Positions 42,639-51,833 are shown, counted from the stretch's first letter. The stretch is DNA of 64,000 nt from Marinihelvus fidelis (GCF_008725655.1 NZ_VYXP01000005.1:332209-396208); one strand, 5' to 3'. The notes: a model not told the origin generated them from the letters alone. Translations and numbers: made by a program.

Positions 42639-42766
42639 CTTGTCTATAAACACGCAATTTTGGCTAAAGCCAGATCACCAAATTGGCTATAGACGATTTG
42701 CCAAAGTGTCTATAGCCACTTTGCCAAGCTGGCTATAGACACACTGCCAAGCTGGCTATAGCCGCT
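42639..42766 (+). repeat. 23-bp tandem repeat array C
   Basis: Full units start at 42662, 42685, 42708 and 42731 with a partial unit at 42754, all exactly 23 bases apart. A 20-base variant (GTCTATAAAC...) precedes them at 42642. Cores alternate GGCTATAGAC and (G/T)CTATAGCC, each followed by (T/C)TGCCA four to five bases later. This is the longest copy in the window and fills most of the 500-base gap between apnL and the PfpI gene. Confidence 0.8.
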
Positions 42767-42998
42767 TTCGAATTTTCAAACGCCTGCAAAAAATTCAATG
42801 GGCGGTCACGTTTTCAACGTGCCTGGGGCGCGTGCTTTTCGGCCATTCATGGCCCCCCGGGCCCATGGTTAAGCCGTTTGCGCGTGTCGCGCGAGAATTG
42901 CGCAACGGTCGGCATTGTTCTTGCATCGATAGAGGGTGCATAGCGCAACGCGCCCGGTCGTCGTACCGGGCCACTCATCAACAATCCATGGAGGTTTC

Positions 42999-43559
42999 AT
43001 GCTACAAGGCAAACGCATCGCCATTCTCGCCACCGACGGCTTTGAACAGTCGGAACTCACCGAACCGCTCGACCGCCTGCGCGCCACCGACGCCGATGTG
43101 AAAGTGGTGTCGCTACAGCGCGGCAAGATCCGCGGCATGCGCGGCCGCGAGTGGGCCGAGGAGGTCGACGTTGACGCCGTGGTTGACGACATCAGCGCCG
43201 AAGACTTCGACAGCCTGGTCATCCCCGGCGGCCTGCTGAACCCGGACACGCTCAGGCAGAGCGAGCCGGCCGTGCAACTGGTCCGCGAGATGTTCGACGC
43301 CAAGAAGCCGGTCGCGGCCATCTGCCACGGCCCGTGGATGCTGGCGCAGGCCAACGTGCTGCGCAACCGCAAGGTCACCAGCTACCCGTCCATCCGCACC
43401 GACCTGACCAACGCCGGCGCGCTGTGGGCCGACGAAGAGGTCGTGGTCGACAAGGGCCTGGTCACCAGCCGCAGCCCTGCGGACCTGGACGCCTTCTGCG
43501 ACAAGGTTATCGAAGAGACCCGCGAAGGTCGCCACGAGGGGCGGAGAGAAGCCGCCTGA
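42999..43559 (+). CDS. DJ-1/PfpI family protein
   Basis: 186 residues from the ATG at 42999, with GGAGG at ideal spacing. The PfpI/YhbO pattern is complete: LATDGFEQSEL (Glu16), VIPGGLLNPDTLR, and AAICHGPWML with nucleophile Cys109 and His110. Members act as stress-related deglycases or proteases. It stands alone and ends with a terminator at 43624. Confidence 0.9.
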   Translation: MLQGKRIAILATDGFEQSELTEPLDRLRATDADVKVVSLQRGKIRGMRGREWAEEVDVDAVVDDISAEDFDSLVIPGGLLNPDTLRQSEPAVQLVREMFDAKKPVAAICHGPWMLAQANVLRNRKVTSYPSIRTDLTNAGALWADEEVVVDKGLVTSRSPADLDAFCDKVIEETREGRHEGRREAA

Positions 43560-43623
43560 TGCGTGTTTCGGTCGGACGGCCGGCCATTCACACGCCCTGG
43601 ATGGGCGGCCTACCCGGCAACAG

Positions 43624-43648
43624 AGCCCGGCCGCGTGCCGGGCTTTTT
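43624..43648 (+). terminator. intrinsic terminator after the PfpI gene
   Basis: AGCCCGGC (43624-43631) pairs with GCCGGGCT (43637-43644) around CGCGT; a T-run (43644-43648) follows. Confidence 0.85.
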
Positions 43649-43722
43649 CTTGCCTGGCCGTTACGCGTGCCGGCCCGCGGGCATGTTACCTTTCGTGTTC
43701 ACGCTTCAGGGGGTGTTGCAGC

Positions 43723-45099
43723 ATGAACCGGTTTTGTTTCGACGGCCTGTTGGCCGTGCTGATGTGCCTGGCGCTGGCCGGCTGTGACCCGCTTGCTTCA
43801 GAAGCGCCGGAATCGGCCACGCTGGCCACGGACGCCGCCACCAGCGACATCCAGCACACCGAGCCGGCCGTTTCCGACGACGAAATCGTCGAGGCCTGGG
43901 TCTACCTGCTCAGCCGCGCCCTGGTGGTGCGCCAGGAGCAGATGGATTTCCAGGGCACCGGGCTGTCCTACAACGACATCAGGTACAACGAGGCCGGCAA
44001 GGCCGACTTCGTCAACCCGAACCTTGACGTGGCCTACATGGAAGCCTGGGTGGCCATCGACGATGATTCGGCCGTGGTGCTGGAGATCCCGGAGATCGAG
44101 GGCCGGTACTACACCGCGCAGTTCCTGGATGGCTGGGGCGAGGTGGTCGTCAACATCAATGAGCGCAACTTTCCGGACCACCCGAATGGCCGTTTCGCGC
44201 TGTGCATGGCGCCGTGCGATGTCGAGCTGCCGGATGACGTGCTGGCGGTCGAGGTGCCCGACCGCAAGCTGAAAATGCTGGCGCGTGTAGAGTTGCAGGA
44301 TGACCTGGATGGCGCGATCGCCTTGCAGAAGGGCTTTCGCATGAGCGTGATCGGGCTGCCCAGTACGCAGATGCCGCTGCCGCTACCGAAGTTCTCGAAC
44401 CAGGACCCACCCGGGGTGGAACTGTTCCGCCTGGTGGATCATTTCCTGGAAACGCCCGACACTAAAATGGACGCCTCGACGATCCGCGCCACGGCGCGTC
44501 GCGTCGCCGCCTACGTGGCCAACGGTGGGCCGGCGGCGGCCCATGCCGACCAGGTGATCAACGAGCAGGCCATGCCTCGCTTTATCCAGTTCGCTACGCA
44601 GAAGGCCGGCAAGTTTGAAAACGGCTGGCTGGCGACGCTGACCGCGGGCAATTACGACGGTGATTACTGGACCCGCGCCGCGGCCAATTTCGTCGGCATC
44701 TGGGCCAATACATCCGAGGAGGTGATCTACTTCATCGCCTCAACCGACGGTGCCGGCGAAACGCTGGGCGACGGCAAGGCTTACCGGCTGCACTTCACCG
44801 CCGATGAACTGCCGGCGCAGAACGTCAACGGCTTCTGGTCGGTGATCCTGGTGGACTTTCCCGGTTACCGGGTGGTGGGTAATGCGCTCGATCGCTACAA
44901 CTTCAACAACTACTCGTCGTTGACCTATGGTGATGACGGCTCGCTGACGCTGTACGTGGCGCCATCGCTGGACCCGGCATGGCCGCAGTCGAACTGGCTG
45001 CCGTCACCGTCGAAGGGGCGATTCAACCTGACGTTGCGGATGTACGTGCCGAAGGACAACGTGCTCGCCGGCGACTGGTTCCCGCCGCCGCTGGAGTGA
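43723..45099 (+). CDS. DUF1254/DUF1214 lipoprotein
   Basis: 458 residues. A lipoprotein signal with lipobox LAGC (Cys21) is clear. A DUF1254-like N-terminal half (NPNLDVAYMEAWVAID, YYTAQFLDGWGEVVVNIN) is followed by the DUF1214 C-terminal domain (AYRLHFTADELPAQNVNGFWSVIL, ending NWLPSPSKGRFNLTLRMY). Such proteins are common in proteobacterial envelopes, often several per genome, and their function is unknown. A nested palindrome follows the gene and may end transcription from both sides. Confidence 0.8.
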   Translation: MNRFCFDGLLAVLMCLALAGCDPLASEAPESATLATDAATSDIQHTEPAVSDDEIVEAWVYLLSRALVVRQEQMDFQGTGLSYNDIRYNEAGKADFVNPNLDVAYMEAWVAIDDDSAVVLEIPEIEGRYYTAQFLDGWGEVVVNINERNFPDHPNGRFALCMAPCDVELPDDVLAVEVPDRKLKMLARVELQDDLDGAIALQKGFRMSVIGLPSTQMPLPLPKFSNQDPPGVELFRLVDHFLETPDTKMDASTIRATARRVAAYVANGGPAAAHADQVINEQAMPRFIQFATQKAGKFENGWLATLTAGNYDGDYWTRAAANFVGIWANTSEEVIYFIASTDGAGETLGDGKAYRLHFTADELPAQNVNGFWSVILVDFPGYRVVGNALDRYNFNNYSSLTYGDDGSLTLYVAPSLDPAWPQSNWLPSPSKGRFNLTLRMYVPKDNVLAGDWFPPPLE

Positions 45100-45108
45100 G
45101 GGAGTGAG

Positions 45109-45162
45109 GGGGTCAGGGTAAAGGGTCAGAGTAAATTTACTCTGACCCTCTACCCTGACCCC
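45109..45162. repeat. 54-bp nested palindrome (REP-like)
   Basis: The outer arms GGGGTCAGGGTA (45109-45120) and TACCCTGACCCC (45151-45162) enclose a perfect 26-bp palindrome whose 13-base arm is GGGTCAGAGTAAA (45123-45135, mirrored at 45136-45148). It sits between convergent genes. Palindromes of the GGTCAGAGTAAA type are known to recur in many proteobacterial genomes, so this may be a REP/REPIN-type element. A terminator role is also possible. Confidence 0.6.
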
Positions 45163-45176
45163 AACGTTCGCCGGCG

Positions 45177-47771
45177 CTACGGCGTTGTGCGGGACTGGAA
45201 CGCGGCGTAGGCCGCCTCGAATTCTTCGCGGCTGGAGCCGGCGTCTTCGCCGGCGGCTTCTGCCAGGGCGGCGGCATCGTTGAAGGCTGTCCTGGCCTCG
45301 GCATGGCGTTGCAGCCCATCCAGGGCGCGGGCGTGCCGGGTGAGCGTGGCCAGCCGTTCACGCGGGCGGTCGTAGCCAATAGTGTCGTACAGCGCCATCG
45401 CGGCGTTGCACAGGGCCAGCGCCTCGGCGTATTTCCCCTCGTCCAGCCGCAGGTCAGCCATCAGCACCTGGGCATTGCCCACGCTGGGATGATCCGCACC
45501 CATGACTTCAAGCCGTGTTTCAAGGCACTGCCGGAACAATGAGCCGGCCGATTCGAACCGGCCCAGCAGGCGATGGACATTCCCCAGGTTGCAGGTCGCG
45601 ATGGTAAAGCGATAGTCATCGAGGCCGAAGATTTCACCGGCCATCTGCTGTGCCCGGCCGATATGCGTGGCGGCTGTTTCCAGATCACCGGCGCTGCGCA
45701 GCGCATTGCCCAGGTTGTTATGAACCGCCGCCACGCGTGGAATGGCTTCGTCGCCGTAGGTTTTCTCGTAGATGGCCAGGGCCCTGGACAGCGCGGCAGC
45801 GGCCTCTTCATACCGGCCCAGCCGATTGAACGTGTTGCCCAGGTTGTTCAGCGTCCGGGCCCGGATCAGGTGGTCCCGTGGGTAGATTCGCTCGGCCGTG
45901 GCCAGCGCCTGCTGGCGCAGTTCGAGCCCTTCGGTCAGGTTGCCCTGGCGCTCCAGTCCGGAAGCCAGCGTGCCCAGCAGGCTGATCAGGCTGCTGGGTG
46001 AGTCTTCATCGACGACCCCCAGGTCGGCGGCTTCGCGCATTAGCGGCAGTGCACGGTCGTTCAGTTCAAGGACGCCCATGGCCGTGGACAGCGCGTACAG
46101 GTATTCGTAAAGCGACGGGTCGGGCAAGGATGGCACTTGTCGCGCCAGGTCCAGTGCGGCCTGGCCCCGGGTGACGGCCTCTTCGGAACGACCCAGTTCG
46201 GTCAGGCTGAACAGCAGGGGCTCCATCAACGTCGCATGGCGGGGACCGGGCACCTGGTCCAGTTCCTCGAGGATGCCGATGGCGCGTTCCACGCTGGCGA
46301 TGGCGTCGTCGTGGTTGCCGGCATCCATCTGCGCGCGGGACAGGGCGCGCAGGGCGTCGACGCGGTCGTTGTCATCGCCGTGCGTGTCCGCCAGTGCCAG
46401 GCCTTCTCGCAACAGCGGTTCTGCCGTGTCGAGTTCACCCAGCTCACGGTAGAGGTTGCCCAGCAGAACCAGCATCTGGCCCCGCAGGGCGGGGTCCCCT
46501 TCGAAGGCGCCGGACAACTGGTGGCCACCCACGTCCAGCAATTCGCGTGCAGTGACCGTTTCGCCCTGTGCTTCGTCCGGGTCGGACGCGCGGAACAGGT
46601 TCTGCAGGAAGTGGGTCACCTGGCGTGCGCGGGCGCTCTCGGCCCGGGCCACGTCTCGTTCATGGGCGGCAATGCGTGCCTGCCAGAGCGATGTCGCCAG
46701 CCCGCCCAGTATCGCCACGAACAGCAGCGCCGCGGCGGCAACGCCCCAGCGGTTGCGGGCGATGAACTTGCCGGCACGGTAGCGCAGGCTGGGTGCGCGC
46801 GCCCGCATCGGGCGGTTGTCCAGCCAGGCCTGCAGGTCTTCGGCCAGGTTGCGGGCATTGGCGTAGCGCTGGTCGGGGTCCTGGTGGGTGGCGACATCAA
46901 TGAGCAACCGAAGGTCACGGTCCACGGTGTGGTCGACCAGCAGGGTCTGGAGCAGGCGGCCGATGGCGTAGACGTCGGTGGCCGTGGTGCAGTCTTCGCC
47001 GGCGACCTGCTCCGGGGCCGCGAACTGCGGGGTAAAGGCGTGCATGGTGCGGGTGTCTTCACGGCCCATCAGCCCGGCGATACCGAAGTCGATCAGTACC
47101 GGGCGGTTGCGTTCGTTTACCAGCACATTGGCGCTGTTGATATCGCGATGGATGACCAGGTGCCTTTGCGCGTAGGCCACGGCCCGCGCCAGCTGTTCGA
47201 CCAACTGGACCACGGAGCGGGTGTTCGCATGGTTGTCCCGGCACCACTGGTCGATGCGGACCCCGTCGACATACTCCATGACCAGCCATGGCGCGCCGTC
47301 ATTGGTGACGCCGCCGTCGATAAGCCGGGCAATGCCGGGGTGGTGTAGCCCCGAGAGAATCCTGCGCTCGCGCAGGAAACTGTCGAGCATGGCGCGCCCG
47401 GCAAAGGTCATCGACAGGATCTTCATGGCGGCGTCCTGCCCGAAACCATCGCCATCTCGGTGGGCGTGATAGACCACCGACATGCCGCCGCGGCCGATCT
47501 CGTCACCCAGCACCCAGCGGTCGATGACCCTGCCGGTGAGGGCACCACGGCCATTGGCCTCGCCGGAAAACTCGCGCACGGCCTGGGCCAGTGGGTGGTC
47601 CAGTGCGCTGTCGGCGTCCAGTGCCGCCAGCAGGGCCTTCAGCTCCGTTGCGCAACCGGCGTCGCGGGCCCGTGAATCTGCGAGGGCAAGCGTTTCCTGT
47701 CCCGGGTTGGCCAGGATCTCGTCAAGCAGGGCCTGTGCCCTGGTCCAGCGCTGCGACTCTTCCGGGTTCAA
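45177..47771 (-). CDS. transmembrane Ser/Thr protein kinase with TPR sensor
   Basis: 864 residues. The start is TTG at 47771, supported by GGAGG six bases upstream. The Hanks-type kinase domain (~85-330) is complete: GRGGMSVVY, Lys117, HRDINSAN (Asp210, Asn215), DFG (228-230) and AAPEQ. A membrane helix (~343-366) separates it from a C-terminal domain of about ten TPR units. An N-terminal helical segment (1-75) resembles that found in kinases linked to ECF sigma factors. The sigma gene is divergent 82 bases away, so the kinase may control it by phosphorylation. Confidence 0.85.
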   Translation of the reverse strand: MNPEESQRWTRAQALLDEILANPGQETLALADSRARDAGCATELKALLAALDADSALDHPLAQAVREFSGEANGRGALTGRVIDRWVLGDEIGRGGMSVVYHAHRDGDGFGQDAAMKILSMTFAGRAMLDSFLRERRILSGLHHPGIARLIDGGVTNDGAPWLVMEYVDGVRIDQWCRDNHANTRSVVQLVEQLARAVAYAQRHLVIHRDINSANVLVNERNRPVLIDFGIAGLMGREDTRTMHAFTPQFAAPEQVAGEDCTTATDVYAIGRLLQTLLVDHTVDRDLRLLIDVATHQDPDQRYANARNLAEDLQAWLDNRPMRARAPSLRYRAGKFIARNRWGVAAAALLFVAILGGLATSLWQARIAAHERDVARAESARARQVTHFLQNLFRASDPDEAQGETVTARELLDVGGHQLSGAFEGDPALRGQMLVLLGNLYRELGELDTAEPLLREGLALADTHGDDNDRVDALRALSRAQMDAGNHDDAIASVERAIGILEELDQVPGPRHATLMEPLLFSLTELGRSEEAVTRGQAALDLARQVPSLPDPSLYEYLYALSTAMGVLELNDRALPLMREAADLGVVDEDSPSSLISLLGTLASGLERQGNLTEGLELRQQALATAERIYPRDHLIRARTLNNLGNTFNRLGRYEEAAAALSRALAIYEKTYGDEAIPRVAAVHNNLGNALRSAGDLETAATHIGRAQQMAGEIFGLDDYRFTIATCNLGNVHRLLGRFESAGSLFRQCLETRLEVMGADHPSVGNAQVLMADLRLDEGKYAEALALCNAAMALYDTIGYDRPRERLATLTRHARALDGLQRHAEARTAFNDAAALAEAAGEDAGSSREEFEAAYAAFQSRTTP

Positions 47772-47853
47772 TGCGCACCTCCAACCGTGTCATTGTAAGA
47801 TGAACTCGTCATCCGACAGCAAAAGGTGCCAGGGCCCACGTGGCGAGCAAGGT

Positions 47854-48447
47854 ATGACGGACGAAGCGGCAGACATCGCCCCGGGCGAGACGGCCCCCAT
47901 CACCCTGTGGCTGGTCGCGGCGCGGTCAGGTGACGATGTGTCCATCGACCATCTCTACGAGGCGATCTACCCACTGCTGCACCGCATGGCGATGGCCCGC
48001 CCCGGGGTCCGCCCCGACGGTACACTGCAGCCCACCGCGGTCGTCAACGAACTGTTCCTGAAGCTCGATGGCAGCAGCGCGTTCGATGCCACGGACCGCC
48101 AGCATTTTTTCGCCACCTGCGCGCGGGCAATGCGGTTTATTGTCGCCGACGCCGCGCGCCGGGCGCTGGCGGAAAAACGCGGCGGCGATGTCCGCCAGCT
48201 CACGCTGGTGACCTCGCTGGCCGCGGCCCCCGACAGGGCCCAGGAGCTGCTGGAAATCGACGAGGCGCTAAGCGACCTGGATCAACTGGATTCACGCCTG
48301 CGTGAGCTGGTCGAACTGAAGTTCTTTGGCGGGCTGACCCACGACGAGATCGGTGCCCTGCACCAGCGTTCCGGGCGGTCCATCAAGCGCGACTGGGTGC
48401 GCGCACGCGCCTTCCTGGTGGCGCGCTCCAGGCGATTCCCCGCCTGA
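47854..48447 (+). CDS. ECF-family RNA polymerase sigma factor
   Basis: 197 residues from the ATG at 47854; an alternative ATG lies at 47800. Region 2 (DHLYEAIYPLLHRMA, TLQPTAVVNELFLKL, RQHFFATCARAMRFIVADAARR) and region 4 (LRELVELKFFGGLTHDEIG and a recognition helix SGRSIKRDWVRARAFL) match the ECF subgroup that pairs with Ser/Thr kinases. No anti-sigma gene is adjacent. It is divergent from the kinase gene and convergent with the TPR gene at 48463. Confidence 0.85.
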   Translation: MTDEAADIAPGETAPITLWLVAARSGDDVSIDHLYEAIYPLLHRMAMARPGVRPDGTLQPTAVVNELFLKLDGSSAFDATDRQHFFATCARAMRFIVADAARRALAEKRGGDVRQLTLVTSLAAAPDRAQELLEIDEALSDLDQLDSRLRELVELKFFGGLTHDEIGALHQRSGRSIKRDWVRARAFLVARSRRFPA

Positions 48448-48462
48448 AGCGCAACGGCGCTG

Positions 48463-50148
48463 TCAGTCGATGCTGTCCAGCAACGCCTGGAAGCGCGGGT
48501 CTTCACGAACGGCGTCCAGGTCGCTGTCGGTTTCCAGCCAGGCCCGGTCGCCCCAGCCCTTTTTGACCGCGTCTTCCAGCAGTTCCAGTGCGCGTTCCTC
48601 GTCGCCCTTGATGGCGTAGAAACAGGCGGTGTTGTACAGCACCAGGGGTTCGTCCTTGCCGCGGATCAGCGCTTCTTCCACCATGCGCTCGCCGCGTTCC
48701 AGTTCGCCAACGTTGCTGAGCTGGTTGGCGCCGATGCACAGCGCCCGCGTGTCGTGCGGGTTCATCTCGATATGTCGTTCGATCAGCTCGATGGAGGCCA
48801 CGCGCGCCTTCATTTCCTCGTGCTTCTGGCCCAGCGAGGCGTAGGCCTGGCCCAGGAACATGGCCGATTGGTAGTCGAGCGGGTTCACCTGGTTGGCCTT
48901 CTTGTACATCTCGATGGCCTCGGTGAACTTGCCCTGTGACGAGTACGCCAGGCCGGCGTAGTACCAGGCCTCGTACAGGTTGGGGTTCATCTCCGCGGCG
49001 CGCTTGAACTGCTCTTCGGCTTCCTCGTAGCGCTCGTTGATGAACATCGCCAGGCCACGGCTGGCGCGCGCTTCGGCCGAATCCGGGTCCATGTCCACCG
49101 CTTTTTCCGAATACTCCAGGGCACTTCGGGCATTTTCTTTCTGTGCGTCGGTGTAGCGGAACATGTACGAGTACGCGTCGGCAATGCCGGCGAAGGCCAG
49201 CGCGTACTTGTCATCGTGGACGATGGCCTTTTTGAACATGTTGATGGCGTGCTCGTAGTCGTGCTTCGTCATCGTGTACATGTAGCTGCGGCCGCGCAGG
49301 TAGTAGTCGTAGGCACCGGCGTCGGCGGTGGCCACGTTCTGGATCGATCGCCGTTCCTTGGGGGTCAGCGTCATCTCCAGCGCGTCGGTGATGCTCTGGG
49401 CGATGTCGTCCTGGATGGCGAAGACGTCCTTCAGCTCGCGGTCGTAGGTGTCAGACCATAAATGCGAGTCGGTGGAGGCTTCGATCAGCTGCGCGGTGAT
49501 CCGCACGCGGTCGCCGGCGCGGCGGATGCTGCCCTCCAGCACCGTCTCCACGCCCAGCTTGCCGGCGACTTCCGGGATGCTGGCTTCCTTGCCCTTGAAG
49601 GCGAAGGAACTGGTGCGCGAGGCCACGCGCAGGCGCGGCAGCTTGACCAGCAGGTTGAGGATTTCCTCGGAGATGCCGTCGGAGAAATACTCGTTCTCCT
49701 TGTCGTTGCTCATGTTCACAAACGGCAGCACGGCAATGGAGCGGCGGCCGTCGTCGGGCGGGGCCACGGCGGCGGGCGGTGGGCCGGGTGCCGGCCGTGG
49801 CGCGGGTTCTGGCGCCGCGCGTGTGGCGCGCGTCCCGGCAGCGGCAGCCGGTTCGGCGGATTCGCGTTTCAGCGCGCCGCCCTGCGGCGTATCGGCGTCG
49901 GTGCGCTTGATGCCCTCGGGGGTCACCTCGAGCATCCACGACATGAAGATCGCCACCGGAAAGCCCAGAACCAGCAGCCACAACACCAGCGTGGCCGACC
50001 AGTCGGGCAGGTTGAGCGGCTCGAAAGTCGCGTCGGCAATCTGCATCAACACGAAAGCAGCCACCGCGTAGCCAATGGCCACACGGATCACCTTGCGGCG
50101 TTTGAGGTTCTCAAGGAATACCCTGAACCCCGACGCGTCCTCGCCCAT
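48463..50148 (-). CDS. membrane-anchored TolB-like/TPR sensor protein
   Basis: 561 residues from the ATG at 50148, with GGGAG nine bases upstream. The N-terminal module (LENLKRRKVIRVAIGYAVAAFVLM, then MLEVTPEGIKRTD) is shared with the proteins at 1267 and 7912. A Pro/Ala-rich linker separates it from a TolB-like domain (RSIAVLPFVNMSNDKENEYF, ASRTSSFAFKGK, LEGSIRRAGDRVRI) and six or more TPR units. The likely location is the inner membrane with a periplasmic C-terminal part. The function is unknown. Confidence 0.75.
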   Translation of the reverse strand: MGEDASGFRVFLENLKRRKVIRVAIGYAVAAFVLMQIADATFEPLNLPDWSATLVLWLLVLGFPVAIFMSWMLEVTPEGIKRTDADTPQGGALKRESAEPAAAAGTRATRAAPEPAPRPAPGPPPAAVAPPDDGRRSIAVLPFVNMSNDKENEYFSDGISEEILNLLVKLPRLRVASRTSSFAFKGKEASIPEVAGKLGVETVLEGSIRRAGDRVRITAQLIEASTDSHLWSDTYDRELKDVFAIQDDIAQSITDALEMTLTPKERRSIQNVATADAGAYDYYLRGRSYMYTMTKHDYEHAINMFKKAIVHDDKYALAFAGIADAYSYMFRYTDAQKENARSALEYSEKAVDMDPDSAEARASRGLAMFINERYEEAEEQFKRAAEMNPNLYEAWYYAGLAYSSQGKFTEAIEMYKKANQVNPLDYQSAMFLGQAYASLGQKHEEMKARVASIELIERHIEMNPHDTRALCIGANQLSNVGELERGERMVEEALIRGKDEPLVLYNTACFYAIKGDEERALELLEDAVKKGWGDRAWLETDSDLDAVREDPRFQALLDSID

Positions 50149-50223
50149 GGCGCGTATCTCCCTGTTATTGCCCCCATTCTGGCGCAAACTGGGTGCGCGC
50201 GCCATCCATCGCGATGGAATGGT

Positions 50224-50673
50224 TCAGCGCGAGTCCACCGGATGCGTGTCCGGTGCCTGCTCGAAGGCGATGAAAAGGACACAGTCCTCGTCGCCCACGC
50301 AGGCGCCCGAGTGCTTGCGCCCGGCGGGGCCGTAGGCGTACTCACCGGTGGCCACCGTGGCCGTTGGCTGGCCTTCGTAGGTGACCTCCAGCGTGCCGCG
50401 GAGCACGGCGATCCGCTCGGCCGAGGTGTGCCAGTGCTCAACGAAGGATTCGCCGGCCGGGTAGCGGAAGAACACGTCGGCGTTGCTGCCGTCTTCGTTG
50501 ATCCGGAGGATGGCGATGCCGCAGTCGGCATGGAAAAACTCGGGGCAGGCAATCCATTCCAGGTCCGGGTTGTCCGGTGACATGTGGGTGGTCGGTTCGC
50601 CGGCATACAGCGTAGTGCTGGCTATTGCCGCGGCAACGAAGGCCAGGGTCGGTGCGAGTTGTCTGGTGAACAT
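50224..50673 (-). CDS. exported cupin-domain protein
   Basis: 149 residues from the ATG at 50673, with GAGGAG upstream. The signal peptide is residues 1-24 (ends TTLYA). The cupin barrel shows VEHWHTSAERIAVLRG (metal ligands His-x-His and Glu) and GEYAYGPAGRKHSG with a further His. Three Cys could form disulfides in the periplasm. The substrate is unknown. The gap 50674-50773 to napC's side contains a C-run and a lone CTATAGACG match. Confidence 0.75.
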   Translation of the reverse strand: MFTRQLAPTLAFVAAAIASTTLYAGEPTTHMSPDNPDLEWIACPEFFHADCGIAILRINEDGSNADVFFRYPAGESFVEHWHTSAERIAVLRGTLEVTYEGQPTATVATGEYAYGPAGRKHSGACVGDEDCVLFIAFEQAPDTHPVDSR

Positions 50674-50773
50674 TGAAAGGGCTCCTCTTGTTGTTGCCAG
50701 CTTCATTCTCCCCCCCCCTTACTATAGACGCCGCCGGAAATAGTTACCCGTGTCAACGAAGCCGGCCTGGTGG

Positions 50774-51361
50774 TCAGAACCCTTCAATGCCCTCCATGTC
50801 CGGCAACTGGTGGGCGATGCCCTTGTGACAGTCGATGCAGGTCTTTTCGCCGCTAGCCAGCGACGTGGAGTGCATGTTTGATGCGCGCGGGCTTTGCAGC
50901 GTGAAATCCATGAAGTCGAAGCCGTGGCAGTTGCGGCATTCCAGCGAGTCGTTGGCCTTCAGGCGGGCCCATTCGTTCTGCGCCAGCGCCAGCCGGTGCT
51001 CGAGGAATTTCTCGCGGGTGTTGATGGTGCCGAAAATCTTGCCCCAGACCTCTTTCGAGGCCTGCATCTTGCGGGCGATCTTGTCGGTCCATTCATGCGG
51101 CACATGGCAGTCCGGGCAGGTGGCGCGCACGCCGGAGCGGTTGGAGAAATGGATGGTGGTGCGCAGCTCCTGGTAGACGTTGTCTTCCATTTCGTGACAG
51201 CTGATGCAGAACTCCTCGGTATTGGTCAGCTCCAGTGCAGTGTTGAAGCCGCCCCAGAACATCACGCCGGCGATAAACCCGCCCATGGTCAGGAAGCCGA
51301 TGCTGTAGTGGACGCTGGGGCGCCGCATCGAGCGCCATACTTTTTTGAAATAGGTGAACAT
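50774..51361 (-). CDS. napC: NapC tetraheme cytochrome c quinol dehydrogenase
   Basis: 195 residues. One N-terminal membrane helix (~20-42) anchors a periplasmic domain with four heme-binding motifs: CISCH, CPDCH, CRNCH and CIDCH. NapC oxidises menaquinol or ubiquinol and passes electrons to NapB and NapA. It is the last gene of the nap operon, four bases after napB. Confidence 0.95.
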   Translation of the reverse strand: MFTYFKKVWRSMRRPSVHYSIGFLTMGGFIAGVMFWGGFNTALELTNTEEFCISCHEMEDNVYQELRTTIHFSNRSGVRATCPDCHVPHEWTDKIARKMQASKEVWGKIFGTINTREKFLEHRLALAQNEWARLKANDSLECRNCHGFDFMDFTLQSPRASNMHSTSLASGEKTCIDCHKGIAHQLPDMEGIEGF

Positions 51362-51364
51362 CGC

Positions 51365-51823
51365 TCAGCGTTCCTGGCCGTCCGTGTCGCCCAGTAGTGC
51401 GTCCATGTCGTGGAAGTCGTTTTCCACCGGCAGGTTCACCTGGGCCTGGTTGACGTGGCACTGGTTGCAGAAATAGCGTCGCGGTGAGACTTCCGCCAGG
51501 AAGTTGCCGTCGCGGTCCATGTAGTGCGTGACGCTGATCATCGGCGCCTGGCTGTCCTCGGTGCGATGGCGGGCATGGCAGGCCAGGCACTTGTTCACCT
51601 GCAGGTTGATCTCGTAGCCGCGCGTGTCGTGTGGAATGACCGGTGGCTGCATCGGGTAGTTGCGCTTGCGCTTGATGTCAGAGTTGTCCACTCGGGGCAT
51701 CGGCGCGGGCTCGGACTCGGCGTCGATGGGCGTGCCGCCGCGTAGCGTAACAATTTCCTTCGCCAGCGCGGCGGTGGCCAGGGCCAGCGCCAGTGGCAGC
51801 AGGACGATGATCAGTTTCTTCAT
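51365..51823 (-). CDS. napB: NapB diheme cytochrome c subunit of periplasmic nitrate reductase
   Basis: 152 residues with a signal peptide (1-21). There are two CxxCH motifs (CLACH and CNQCH) and the conserved PPVIPHDTRGYEI segment upstream of the first heme. It transfers electrons from NapC to the catalytic NapA. It lies ten bases after napA. Confidence 0.95.
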   Translation of the reverse strand: MKKLIIVLLPLALALATAALAKEIVTLRGGTPIDAESEPAPMPRVDNSDIKRKRNYPMQPPVIPHDTRGYEINLQVNKCLACHARHRTEDSQAPMISVTHYMDRDGNFLAEVSPRRYFCNQCHVNQAQVNLPVENDFHDMDALLGDTDGQER

Positions 51824-51833
51824 GGTCGACTCC

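Noticed and set aside
42639-42766. A possible CRISPR array
   Set aside because: Units are contiguous with a 23-base period, there are no unique spacers of equal length, and no cas genes are nearby.
50723-50731. CTATAGACG match to the 23-bp repeat core near the cupin gene
   Set aside because: It is a single occurrence without neighbouring units at 23-base spacing.
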